Shown in pieces: positions 18,250 through 25,855 of a stretch of DNA of 64,000 nt. The notes below the pieces were generated by a model. The model saw only the letters and a list, made by a program, of their open reading frames with translations, was not told the origin of the DNA and ran no database searches. Each line of letters opens with the position of its first letter. Position 1 is the first letter of the stretch. Position numbers and translations under genes: made by a program. The DNA is from Gluconobacter potus (GTDB lineage Bacteria > Pseudomonadota > Alphaproteobacteria > Acetobacterales > Acetobacteraceae): NCBI RefSeq assembly GCF_015244705.1, contig NZ_JABCQF010000007.1, positions 1 through 64,000 on the forward strand. Reading direction: 5' to 3'.

Positions 18250-19434
18250 ATGCCGGAGAGGCTCGCCACAAAAAGGCACGGTTTTCTGAAGCGGCGCCAT
18301 GTCCTGCTCGGAGGGGCTGCGGCCTGCGTCAGTCAGATGGCCGCCTGCGCGCGTCCGGGTTCTTCGTTCGGTGCAGTGGACGTTCTCGTCCGGGATGCCA
18401 TCAGAAGAGGCGAAGCTCCGGGCGCCGTGGTCGCGATCGGTCATGATGAAAAGATCGTGCACCGGTTCGTCTATGGAAAGCGGGCGCTTGCTCCGGTGTC
18501 CGAACCTCTGGACTGGGAGACGCGCTTTGACATGGCGTCCCTCACCAAGCCGACCATGACGGCGCTGGCGGTCATGCAACTGGTCGAGCAGCAGAAGCTG
18601 CAACTGGATGACCGCGTCAGTCAGTATTTTCCGGAATTTGCATCCAATGGAAAGGGCGACATTTCGGTTCGCCTGCTCATGACCCATTATTCCGGCCTGC
18701 CGCCGGACATTCCCCTGAACGATCCCTGGACCGGCAAGGCCGAGGGCGTCAGGCGGGCCATGATGTCTCCGCTCGCCAATCCACCGGGCGAGAAGTTTGT
18801 TTATAGTGACATCAATTACATCATGCTGGGGCTTCTGGTCGAAAAGCTGGCCGGTCTGCCGCTCGACCAGTATGCCCGGATCAATATTCTTGAACCGCTG
18901 GGCATGACGGAATCCGGCTATCTTCCGGCGACCGGTCTGCGTCCCATTATCGCCCCGACCCAGTATGACGAGCAGGGCAACATGCTGCGCGGCGTGGTGC
19001 ATGATCCGACGGCGCGGAGAATGGGGGGCGTGGCCGGTCATGCCGGGTTGTTCTCGGATGCGCGGGACATGACGCTCTATGCGCAGGCCCTTCTGGATCG
19101 CCTGAAAGGACGTCCGAGCCGCTTCCCCCTGCGCCAAGAGACGCTCATCCTCATGACCACGCCGCAGCAGCCGGCAGGAAAAACGGAACTTCGGGGACTG
19201 GGCTGGGATATCGACACCCATTATTCGTCCCCGAGGGGAGACGTGTTTTCCCACCGCTCCTTCGGACATACCGGCTTTACCGGCACATCTCTCTGGATCG
19301 ACCCGGACAGCGACAGCTATGTGCTGATCCTGACCAACCGGGTTCATCCGTCAGGGGGCCACAGTGTCGTGCGGCTGAGGCATGATATCGCCACGGCAGC
19401 GGGAAGGGCGCTCGGCCTTTCCGCGCCAGTCTAG
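18250..19434 (+). CDS. serine hydrolase of the beta-lactamase/class C family
   Basis: A 394-residue protein. The SxxK motif is S97-L-T-K100 (MASLTKPT), the second motif is YSDINY and the third is HTG in GHTGFTG. These match the esterase/class C beta-lactamase fold used by many periplasmic hydrolases. The N-terminus has KRRHVLLGGAAA, a twin-arginine-like signal, then a cysteine at MAAC that could be a lipobox. AGGAG precedes the ATG at 18250 by about 10 bases. Typical substrates are esters or peptidoglycan-type amides; none can be chosen. A longer upstream frame overlaps the glycosyltransferase gene and is not used. Confidence 0.85.
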   Translation: MPERLATKRHGFLKRRHVLLGGAAACVSQMAACARPGSSFGAVDVLVRDAIRRGEAPGAVVAIGHDEKIVHRFVYGKRALAPVSEPLDWETRFDMASLTKPTMTALAVMQLVEQQKLQLDDRVSQYFPEFASNGKGDISVRLLMTHYSGLPPDIPLNDPWTGKAEGVRRAMMSPLANPPGEKFVYSDINYIMLGLLVEKLAGLPLDQYARINILEPLGMTESGYLPATGLRPIIAPTQYDEQGNMLRGVVHDPTARRMGGVAGHAGLFSDARDMTLYAQALLDRLKGRPSRFPLRQETLILMTTPQQPAGKTELRGLGWDIDTHYSSPRGDVFSHRSFGHTGFTGTSLWIDPDSDSYVLILTNRVHPSGGHSVVRLRHDIATAAGRALGLSAPV

Positions 19435-19454
19435 AAGTTTTCCGCAACTGCGTG

Positions 19455-20084
19455 TCAGGGAACGCGCGGGACACCGACGAAGGGGTGAACCGGATCCTTC
19501 GGACAGGATCCGGGATACAGGGCGATCAGCTCCAGAACATGCCGCGTCAGGGCATCGCGGCTGGTTCTGATCCTTTCCCCTTCGGCTTGACGCACGGTAT
19601 CGCTCTGCGACAGGAGATCACCGGCATAGCCGACTTCCCGCGCCATTTCTGCATCCGGCAGTGCGGAAAGTGGGACGAACTGGACCGGAAGGTCAATCGT
19701 CTGGGCTTTCGTACGGTTCGCGTCCGCCTGAAGGCCGAAAACGGGCAGCGTGCCGGAGCTGCTGACCGAAAAGCTGCCCGAGGACGTAAAGCTCCCCGAC
19801 AGTGACAGCGTAACCGGCCCGGACATCATGGCGACAACCGGGTCCGGAACATGCTGGCTGCATTGCAGGGCACGAACGTTCCGGTCGAACCCTGCCTTCT
19901 GCTCCACTGTCCAGTCCTGCACATGCGAGGTGCTGACCACCCCCGTTTTCGTCAGATCCATCTGGATGCCGGCAATGGCCTCACTGATCGTGACAGGAGA
20001 TGGAGACCCCGCCGAACAGCCGCCGAGAAGGGCAACTTCCAGCAGGCCCAGAGCAGAACGGCCGGAGGAAATCCTGCCGCTCAT
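19455..20084 (-). CDS. putative lipoprotein of unknown function
   Basis: A 209-residue protein with a lipoprotein-type N-terminus (LLEVALLGGCSAG, cysteine at 23). I do not recognise a domain. The middle is rich in Ser, Gly and Thr (SLSGSFTSSGSFSVSSSG) and looks like exposed beta strands; two cysteines further on may pair. The ATG overlaps the stop codon of the cysteine-peptidase gene by 4 bases, so it is translationally coupled to it. It is the last gene of a four-gene minus-strand array, ending 20 bases from the convergent serine hydrolase gene. Confidence 0.7.
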   Translation of the reverse strand: MSGRISSGRSALGLLEVALLGGCSAGSPSPVTISEAIAGIQMDLTKTGVVSTSHVQDWTVEQKAGFDRNVRALQCSQHVPDPVVAMMSGPVTLSLSGSFTSSGSFSVSSSGTLPVFGLQADANRTKAQTIDLPVQFVPLSALPDAEMAREVGYAGDLLSQSDTVRQAEGERIRTSRDALTRHVLELIALYPGSCPKDPVHPFVGVPRVP

Positions 20085-20830
20085 ACGCCTCTCACTTCCG
20101 CCAGAAGGGCCTCGAAGGCTTCTCCGTTAGGCGATGTACCGGGAATACCGATCCAGTTCTGGCGCGACAGGAGGCCATAGGATTCATCGGCAATCTTCGT
20201 GAAGGTATCCCACGGCATGAATGTCCGCGTCCCCCAGGTATTGAAGAAAAGCCCTTCAGGATTATAGCCCACGAGGGCGATGGCATGACCGCCCACCGGC
20301 GTGCGGTCGGAAATGGCGTTCCAGTCCCAGGTCGCGCCCAGTGGAAGATCCATGAAGCCCTGAGGCACCTGAACCCCTGCGAGAACGCCCCCAAGATAAC
20401 AGATGCCGCGACGGATCCCGTCGCAGTCCTGCGGATCAATCGTGCCGTAAGCCGTCAGGTAATCCAGGGTCTGCCCCGGACGGTGCAGACCCTGACGCAG
20501 CCAGAAGTTCAGCTCATCCAGCAGGACCGTTCCGTTGTCCCGGGCCCCCGTCTGCGGATCGAACCCGGTCACGGCCCCGTAATTGTTCAGCACCATGTCC
20601 GTAGACAGCACGACCAGCCCCTGCGCGGCATGTGTCCATGTCGCCGTCAGAGCCGCATGGGCAGCAAAGGCGCAGCAGCCATACCGGTCATTGCCCCACA
20701 TCTGATAGGGCACCCCTTCGGACCAGTCCTTCTGCACGGGAACGGCGGGAAGGTGTGCGGCCAGCATGGGCGCCAGACGGTAGGTTCGCAGATCATGCTT
20801 GGGCGCACGTTTGCCAAGGCATCGGGACAT
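20081..20830 (-). CDS. papain-like cysteine peptidase family protein
   Basis: A 249-residue protein whose motifs follow papain order: a cysteine in RYGCCAFAA (Cys53 aligns with the CWAF motif), a histidine in GGHAIALVGY (His182) and an asparagine in FFNTWG (Asn197). No signal peptide is evident. Similar proteins occur as hypothetical C1-type peptidases in phages and bacteria. I chose the ATG at 20830, since GGAG lies 6 bases ahead of it; the ATG at 20851 sits directly on the T-tract of a terminator hairpin and has no ribosome-binding site. It overlaps the next lipoprotein gene by 4 bases. Peptidase activity is inferred from motif order only. Confidence 0.72.
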   Translation of the reverse strand: MSRCLGKRAPKHDLRTYRLAPMLAAHLPAVPVQKDWSEGVPYQMWGNDRYGCCAFAAHAALTATWTHAAQGLVVLSTDMVLNNYGAVTGFDPQTGARDNGTVLLDELNFWLRQGLHRPGQTLDYLTAYGTIDPQDCDGIRRGICYLGGVLAGVQVPQGFMDLPLGATWDWNAISDRTPVGGHAIALVGYNPEGLFFNTWGTRTFMPWDTFTKIADESYGLLSRQNWIGIPGTSPNGEAFEALLAEVRGV

Positions 20831-20851
20831 GGACAACTCCGGCAGGAACAT

Positions 20852-20882
20852 AAAAAAGGGAGCGGTTCAGGCGAACCGCTCC
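20852..20882 (-). terminator. intrinsic terminator ahead of the cysteine peptidase gene
   Basis: Perfect 10-bp arms (20859-20868 and 20873-20882) with a 4-base loop are followed on the minus strand by CCTTTTTT. It would end transcripts from the lipoprotein gene 20913-21413. It lies 22 bases upstream of the peptidase start, so the peptidase needs read-through or its own promoter, and none is visible in between. Confidence 0.8.
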
Positions 20883-20912
20883 TGTCTTCGGGGTGAGGAA
20901 GCGGACGGAGCG

Positions 20913-21413
20913 TCAAACGCCCTGATAGATCCGGGCGCGGATCAGTTCCGGCGACTGCGTGGTGGCTGTGAAAGGGGCGGCCGTAACGCCTGCGAGGGCT
21001 TCGACCAGCGGGATCATCGCGGACACCGTGCTCATGTAAGTGGCGGCGGAGGGCGAGTAGACCTTCACGATCGGCGTTGCGATGGCCAGCAGGGTCTGCA
21101 GATCGGTGCCGAGGCTCTTGGCCCAGTCCTTGCCGGTTGTAACCGTGATGGAACCGCTGGAGTTGGCGGCAACCTGTGCCGTCACGCTCTTGATCTGGGC
21201 GATCAGGTTGTCGAACGTCGCCTTGTCCGTGGCGGACAGATGACTTTCCAGATCCGGAATGCTTTCGATGGCCTGAACCGCATAGGCGATGGCAGCGGCG
21301 TCACTGCTCAGGGCCTGGGTGTTGAAAGTGGTTGTGCTGCCGGTGGTGGTGCAGGCGCTCGTGGACGCCAGAAGAACGGCGCCAAGGCTCAGGGCGATCA
21401 GACGGTTACGCAT
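20913..21413 (-). CDS. small lipoprotein of unknown function
   Basis: A 166-residue protein with a clear lipoprotein signal (lipobox ASTSAC, cysteine near 21), then a Thr-rich linker and predicted helices with alternating Ala/Ser content. No domain recognised. GGAG lies 10 bases ahead of the ATG at 21413. It belongs to the minus-strand array of four genes and is bracketed by terminator-like hairpins on both sides. Lipoprotein/membrane-protein/peptidase sets like this can be phage-derived lysis cassettes, but no sequence motif proves that here. Confidence 0.72.
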   Translation of the reverse strand: MRNRLIALSLGAVLLASTSACTTTGSTTTFNTQALSSDAAAIAYAVQAIESIPDLESHLSATDKATFDNLIAQIKSVTAQVAANSSGSITVTTGKDWAKSLGTDLQTLLAIATPIVKVYSPSAATYMSTVSAMIPLVEALAGVTAAPFTATTQSPELIRARIYQGV

Positions 21414-21434
21414 CAGTAAAAAGCTCCAGAAATG

Positions 21435-21459
21435 AAAAAAGCCGCCTCAGGGGGCGGCT
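21435..21459 (-). terminator. intrinsic terminator between the small membrane protein and lipoprotein genes
   Basis: Arms AGCCGCC and GGCGGCT (7 bp) with a 6-base loop are followed on the minus strand by a run of Ts. It lies 71 bases after the stop of the 21530-21865 gene and 22 bases upstream of the lipoprotein start at 21413. Confidence 0.75.
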
Positions 21460-21529
21460 ATGGATCGTGAAAATGAAAATTGTCACCCGGCAGACGGTCA
21501 GCCCGGCTGTGAAATGACTGACGTTGAAA

Positions 21530-21865
21530 TTAGTTGACGCGACGGGGCGGCTCACCGGCCTTCGGATGCGTCGAGACCACATCCAGCCCCAGTTTTTCGG
21601 CGTCTTTCGCACGCGAGGAGCCAACCGGCACCATGATGGCTTTCGCCCCCGGCTGATAGGCGCTGGTATTCCAGCCTTTCGCCTGCGCGATCATGCTCAC
21701 GATCCGAAACAGCGGCAGCAGCTTCGACGTGCTGGCGGGCGGCTTCCAGAAGCGCAGGGCCAGCGCGGCCGCGGCAATGAGAAAGGTGATGATTGAAACA
21801 ATATCGCCAGCGTATTTGGCGGGCAGATAGGGCAGGATTGTCTGGAACAGCGATGTCCAGTCCAT
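21530..21865 (-). CDS. small single-span membrane protein, holin-like size, function unknown
   Basis: A 111-residue protein with one strong hydrophobic helix at about residues 20-38 (IVSIITFLIAAAALALRF), after an N-terminal amphipathic stretch. The basic C-terminal half contains AQAKGWNTSAYQPGAKAIMVPVG. No family recognised. I chose the second ATG (21865): GGAG abuts the ATG at 21871 but is 6 bases from 21865. It is the first gene of the four-gene array. The size and single helix allow a holin or membrane anchor role, without direct support. Confidence 0.65.
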   Translation of the reverse strand: MDWTSLFQTILPYLPAKYAGDIVSIITFLIAAAALALRFWKPPASTSKLLPLFRIVSMIAQAKGWNTSAYQPGAKAIMVPVGSSRAKDAEKLGLDVVSTHPKAGEPPRRVN

Positions 21866-21882
21866 TGTCATCTCCAGCTATG

Positions 21883-21905
21883 AAAAACCGCCCCGAAAAG
21901 GCGGG
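21883..21905 (-). terminator. terminator-like hairpin in the leader of the four-gene array
   Basis: Arms CCGCC and GGCGG (5 bp) with a 7-base loop are followed on the minus strand by TTTTT. No minus-strand gene lies upstream that would need a terminator, since the neighbour is the divergent dcp gene. It could therefore be a leader attenuator or a remnant. Confidence 0.5.
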
Positions 21906-21963
21906 CGTGTCAACACACACTGCCGGTCTAGGGAGGAGTTTTCGCACGCACCAAGGAGAAAAT

Positions 21964-22025
21964 GCCGTCAAGCGGCAATTGGCCGTTTCCGCACGCTTTC
22001 GGTAGCGCGATCAGCCGTTTGACGG
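21964..22025. repeat. widely spaced inverted repeat between the array and dcp
   Basis: GCCGTCAAGCGGC at 21964-21976 and GCCGTTTGACGG at 22014-22025 are inverted copies matching at 11 of 12 positions, separated by 37 bases. The pair lies in the divergent gap between the membrane-protein gene and dcp and might be two operator half-sites or the base of a long stem. No regulator gene is adjacent. Confidence 0.35.
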
Positions 22026-22079
22026 TCCTTCCTGAACACCATACGGTTCGGCATCATCATGAGTATTACAGGCGATTTC

Positions 22080-24206
22080 ATGGCTTTCAATTTCAGGCTT
22101 GCCGCAGTTCTTGCGGTTTCGGCATTTTCCCTTTCCGCTGAAGCGCATGCCGCTTCCACGAACCCGTTCTTTTCGGCGAGCACGCTGCCCTATCAGGCCC
22201 CCCGTTTCGACCAGATCACAGACAGCGACTACGCCCCCGCCTTCGAGCGCGGGATGACGGAGCATCTGCGCGAGATCAAGGCGATCGCCAACAACCGCGC
22301 AGCGCCGACGTTCGACAACACCATTGCCGCCATGGAACGCGCGGGCCAGACCCTCAATCGCGTGCAGATGACGTTTTACGGTGTCTATCAGGCCAACACC
22401 GACGATACGCTGGACAAGGTGCAGAGCCAGGAAGCGCCCCGCCTGACCGCCCATGAAGATGAAGTCTATCTGAACGCGAAGCTCTTCGCCCGCGTAAAAT
22501 CCCTTTATGACCGCCGCGAAAAGCTCAACCTGACGCCTGAGCAGGCGCAGCTCCTCGATATCTATTATCAGCAGTTCGTCCATGCCGGTGCCCAGCTCTC
22601 GGCAGCGGACAAGACGAAGCTGCGTGCGATCAACACGCGCCTTTCCAATCTTGAAACCCAGTACGAGCAGAAGCTGATTGCCAGTGCCAAGAACGGCGCC
22701 CTGATCGTGGACAGCAAAAAGGCGCTGGCCGGTCTGGATGACAACACGATCGCCTCGGCTGCTAAGGCCGCGCAGGAGCGGGGACTGACTGGGAAATGGG
22801 TCATCCCCCTTCAGAACACGACGCAGCAGCCGGCTCTCTCTTCCCTGACGGACCGTAAAACCCGTCAGGCCCTGTTCGAGCAGAGCTGGACCCGTGCCGA
22901 GAAGGGCGACGAGAACGACACCCGCGCCACGATCGCCGAACTGGCAGAGCTTCGCGCGCAGAAGGCCGCACTCTTCGGCTATCCGAATTTCGCCGCCTAT
23001 ACGCTGTACGATCAGATGGCCAAGACGCCGGAAGCTGCGGAAAACTTCATGCAGCAGCTCGTCCCGGCCACGGTTGCCGAACAGAAGCGCGAAGCCGAGG
23101 TTCTTCAGAAAGCCATCCGCAAGGACGGCGGCAAGTTCGATCTGAAGCCCTGGGACTGGGAGCATTATTCCGATCAGGTGCGCCGCGCGAAGTACAATCT
23201 CGATCAGAATGAAATCAAGCCGTATTTCGAGCTCAAAACGGTCCTGACGGATGGCGTGTTCTTTGCCGCCAACCAGCTTTACGGGATCACGTTCCAGCAG
23301 CGGACGGATATCCCCGTCTACCAGCCTGACGTCATGGTCTTTGAAGTCCATGACAAGGACGGCTCTCCGCTGGGTCTGATGTATTTCGATTACTTCAAGC
23401 GGGACAACAAGTCCGGCGGTGCGTGGATGTCCAACTTCGTCGGGCAGTCCAAACTGCTTGGGACGAAGCCCGTCATCTACAACGTCGCCAACTTTACCAA
23501 GGCGGCCCCTGGCCAGCCGCAGCTCATCACGTCCGACGACGTGACGACAATGTTCCACGAATTTGGCCATGCCCTGCACGGTCTGTTCGCGGACCAGACC
23601 TATCCGTCGCTGTCCGGCACAAGCGTGGCGCGCGACTTCGTGGAATTCCCGTCGCAGTTCAACGAGAACTGGGCGCTGGATCCGAAGGTCCTGTCGCATT
23701 ACGCCCGGCACTACAAGACCGGCGCTCCGATGCCCAAGGCCCTGGTCGAGAAGATCCGCAAGGCCGCACACTTCAATCAGGGCTATGCGCTGGGCGAGAT
23801 CGTCGCTGCAGCCGAACTGGACATGAAGTGGCACAGCCTGCCCGCGACGGCACCGCGGCAGGACGTGGACAAGTTTGAGAGCGATGCTCTGAACAGCACG
23901 GGACTGGACGTCGCAGCTGTTCCGCCGCGTTATCGTTCCAGCTACTTCCTGCATATCTGGTCCAACGGATATTCTGCCGGCTATTACGCCTATCTGTGGA
24001 CGGAAATGCTGGATCAGGACGTGTTCTCCTGGTTCCAGGAGCATGGCGGTCTGACGCGTGAAAACGGACAGCGCTTCCGCGACATGATCCTCTCGAAGGG
24101 ACACACCATGGATTACGGCCCGATGTTCCGCGCCTTCTACGGCCGCGACCCGGACATTACCCCGATGCTGGTGCATCGTGGGCTTGTTTCCGAACAGGGC
24201 AAGTAA
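22080..24206 (+). CDS. dcp: M3 family peptidyl-dipeptidase Dcp, exported
   Basis: A 708-residue zinc metallopeptidase that removes C-terminal dipeptides from oligopeptides. The zinc motif is HEFGH at residues 493-497, and the following segment YPSLSGTSVARDFVEFPSQFNENW is typical of Dcp rather than thimet oligopeptidase. A signal peptide of about 24 residues ends AEAHA, pointing to the periplasm. I start at the ATG at 22080, with AGG ahead; the ATG at 22059 would add seven residues in front of the signal. Together with the M28 and M1 peptidases in this window it fits periplasmic peptide breakdown. Confidence 0.92.
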   Translation: MAFNFRLAAVLAVSAFSLSAEAHAASTNPFFSASTLPYQAPRFDQITDSDYAPAFERGMTEHLREIKAIANNRAAPTFDNTIAAMERAGQTLNRVQMTFYGVYQANTDDTLDKVQSQEAPRLTAHEDEVYLNAKLFARVKSLYDRREKLNLTPEQAQLLDIYYQQFVHAGAQLSAADKTKLRAINTRLSNLETQYEQKLIASAKNGALIVDSKKALAGLDDNTIASAAKAAQERGLTGKWVIPLQNTTQQPALSSLTDRKTRQALFEQSWTRAEKGDENDTRATIAELAELRAQKAALFGYPNFAAYTLYDQMAKTPEAAENFMQQLVPATVAEQKREAEVLQKAIRKDGGKFDLKPWDWEHYSDQVRRAKYNLDQNEIKPYFELKTVLTDGVFFAANQLYGITFQQRTDIPVYQPDVMVFEVHDKDGSPLGLMYFDYFKRDNKSGGAWMSNFVGQSKLLGTKPVIYNVANFTKAAPGQPQLITSDDVTTMFHEFGHALHGLFADQTYPSLSGTSVARDFVEFPSQFNENWALDPKVLSHYARHYKTGAPMPKALVEKIRKAAHFNQGYALGEIVAAAELDMKWHSLPATAPRQDVDKFESDALNSTGLDVAAVPPRYRSSYFLHIWSNGYSAGYYAYLWTEMLDQDVFSWFQEHGGLTRENGQRFRDMILSKGHTMDYGPMFRAFYGRDPDITPMLVHRGLVSEQGK

Positions 24207-24220
24207 TCACAAACCGGGAG

Positions 24221-24249
24221 GAAAGACCTGATCTTTTCTCTCGGTCTTT
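24221..24249 (+). terminator. possible stem-loop after dcp
   Basis: AAAGACC (24222-24228) and GGTCTTT (24243-24249) form a 7-bp stem with a 14-base loop 15 bases after the dcp stop. There is only a weak T-rich tail, so termination would be inefficient, and it lies just ahead of the next gene. Confidence 0.35.
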
Positions 24250-24268
24250 AATCTTTCCGGATAAAAAT

Positions 24269-25840
24269 ATGCCGACACCCATGCGCAGAATGAGCTTCCT
24301 TCCTTTTTGCGGCCCATTCCTTGCTATGCTTGCCGTGCTGTATTTCGGCCTGAAGACCTTCTTCGGCCTCGGAGCCCCACCTTTTGGCGATGAATCTGGC
24401 CACATCCTCGGCGGACTGGCCATCGTCAGGGGCGATATCCTGTATCGCGATTATATCGACGCGCACGGCCCGCTGATTTTTGCCCTGTCCTGGCTCGTCG
24501 GCCTGGTGACCGATTTCCGCCACGCCTATCTCATGCGGCTCATCCCGGTTGTCTGCACGATGGCCAGCGCCGTGGCCGTTTTCCTGTCCGCCGTACTTAG
24601 CAGGCCATCAACTCGGTGCCTTGCGACTGCGGCATGGCTTGTCGCAATGGGTGCCCAGTGGACGATCCAGGCGTTCAACATGGACAGTTACTGGACCATC
24701 GGCGGTGATCTGCTTGCGGCGGCCATGGCGTTGCTGGTTCTTCCGGTGCTTCTGGGAGACAAGGTCGGCTGCTGGCAGGCGCGGTGTGGTGGCGCGTGCA
24801 TCGCCCTTCTGCCGCTTACGGCGTATTCCTTCGGTCCGACGGCCGTCCTGCTGGGGCTGGTCGTCATTGCCGTAAGACGCCCGGGCTACTGGAGCGGGAT
24901 TCTGCAGGTTCTGCTCGGCGCTGGTGCGGCACTCGTCCTCAGCGGGCTCTGGATGGCGGTTTACGGCGATCTGGGCGGGATGATCGTCTATCACTTCGTT
25001 GCCAACCAGTTCTACTATGCCCCCTATATCGACGTGGGCTTTGGCACCCTGTTTCTCAGCCTTGTTCCATCCTTCCGGCCCGATACCACGATCCAGTCCC
25101 TGGCCGTGATCTGCTTCGTGATCGGCAGTATTCTCGTTCTCGCAACATCCCGGCACAGACTGGCAGCCCTGCTGCTCATCGGCGCGGTTCTGATGATGCA
25201 GGTGCGTGGCGCGTTCGGATTTCAGGACGGAACATTCATCATGGGCGCGCTCACACTCTGCGTTCTGATGATGATGCGTGTGTTGCAGTCCTATGACCGT
25301 GCCGCACTATGCATCGCGCTCGCTTTCTGTGCCTTCTATGTCATCGGGGTCCGGCACGCCGTCTCCTCACCGCATGGCATGACACGGCAGCAGTTGCGTC
25401 AGGCAGGCTTTCATCCGATCCGCGAAAACAGGGATGTCGGTTTCGTCAAAGCCATTCAGGCCCATTCCCGCCCGGACGAACGCATTCTGGTCATTCCCTA
25501 TAACCCGGATGTCTATATTTACGCGGGCCGCCTCTCCATGAAGAAATATCACGAATACCTGCCATGGGAGGCGGATTACGCGCGTCACCCCTGGGGCGGC
25601 TATGAGCGTGACCTATGCCATGACCTTCCGCAGGATCTTCCGCCCGTCATCTATTTCGATGATTACCATGTGTGGGGCAGGTGGGCACCTGCGGATTTCA
25701 TGCCCTGCGTCCTGAAGATACTCGCACAGGATTATCAGCGCGATCCGGTTGAAAAGAGCGTCTATATCCGCCGTGATCGTCTGGACCCGGCGGCACTGAA
25801 AGATGCCGGTCCGATTTCTTCTTCCCAGAACCGTAACTGA
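24269..25840 (+). CDS. polytopic membrane protein, putative GT-C type glycosyltransferase
   Basis: A 523-residue protein with about 10-11 hydrophobic helices over the first 360 residues, then a soluble C-terminal domain of about 150 residues. The first extracytoplasmic loop carries an acidic pair (FGDESGHILGG) and RDYIDAHGPL, a pattern common in GT-C enzymes related to ArnT/PMT, which take sugars from polyprenyl phosphates. The C-terminal domain contains RILVIPYNPDVYIYAGR, typical of this kind of membrane transferase. No exact family is recognised. It lies 62 bases after dcp and 15 bases before the M28 gene. Confidence 0.65.
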   Translation: MPTPMRRMSFLPFCGPFLAMLAVLYFGLKTFFGLGAPPFGDESGHILGGLAIVRGDILYRDYIDAHGPLIFALSWLVGLVTDFRHAYLMRLIPVVCTMASAVAVFLSAVLSRPSTRCLATAAWLVAMGAQWTIQAFNMDSYWTIGGDLLAAAMALLVLPVLLGDKVGCWQARCGGACIALLPLTAYSFGPTAVLLGLVVIAVRRPGYWSGILQVLLGAGAALVLSGLWMAVYGDLGGMIVYHFVANQFYYAPYIDVGFGTLFLSLVPSFRPDTTIQSLAVICFVIGSILVLATSRHRLAALLLIGAVLMMQVRGAFGFQDGTFIMGALTLCVLMMMRVLQSYDRAALCIALAFCAFYVIGVRHAVSSPHGMTRQQLRQAGFHPIRENRDVGFVKAIQAHSRPDERILVIPYNPDVYIYAGRLSMKKYHEYLPWEADYARHPWGGYERDLCHDLPQDLPPVIYFDDYHVWGRWAPADFMPCVLKILAQDYQRDPVEKSVYIRRDRLDPAALKDAGPISSSQNRN

Positions 25841-25855
25841 AGATATGGTCTTGCC

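Noticed and set aside
18250-19434. YSD in place of the YxN motif as a sign of an inactive serine hydrolase
   Set aside because: YSD is common in this subfamily and the other catalytic motifs (SLTK, HTG) are intact.
22011-24176. 721-codon minus-strand open frame opposite dcp
   Set aside because: Composition is rich in Arg, His and Gly without domains; dcp on the other strand has clear motifs. Long antisense frames are common in high-GC DNA.
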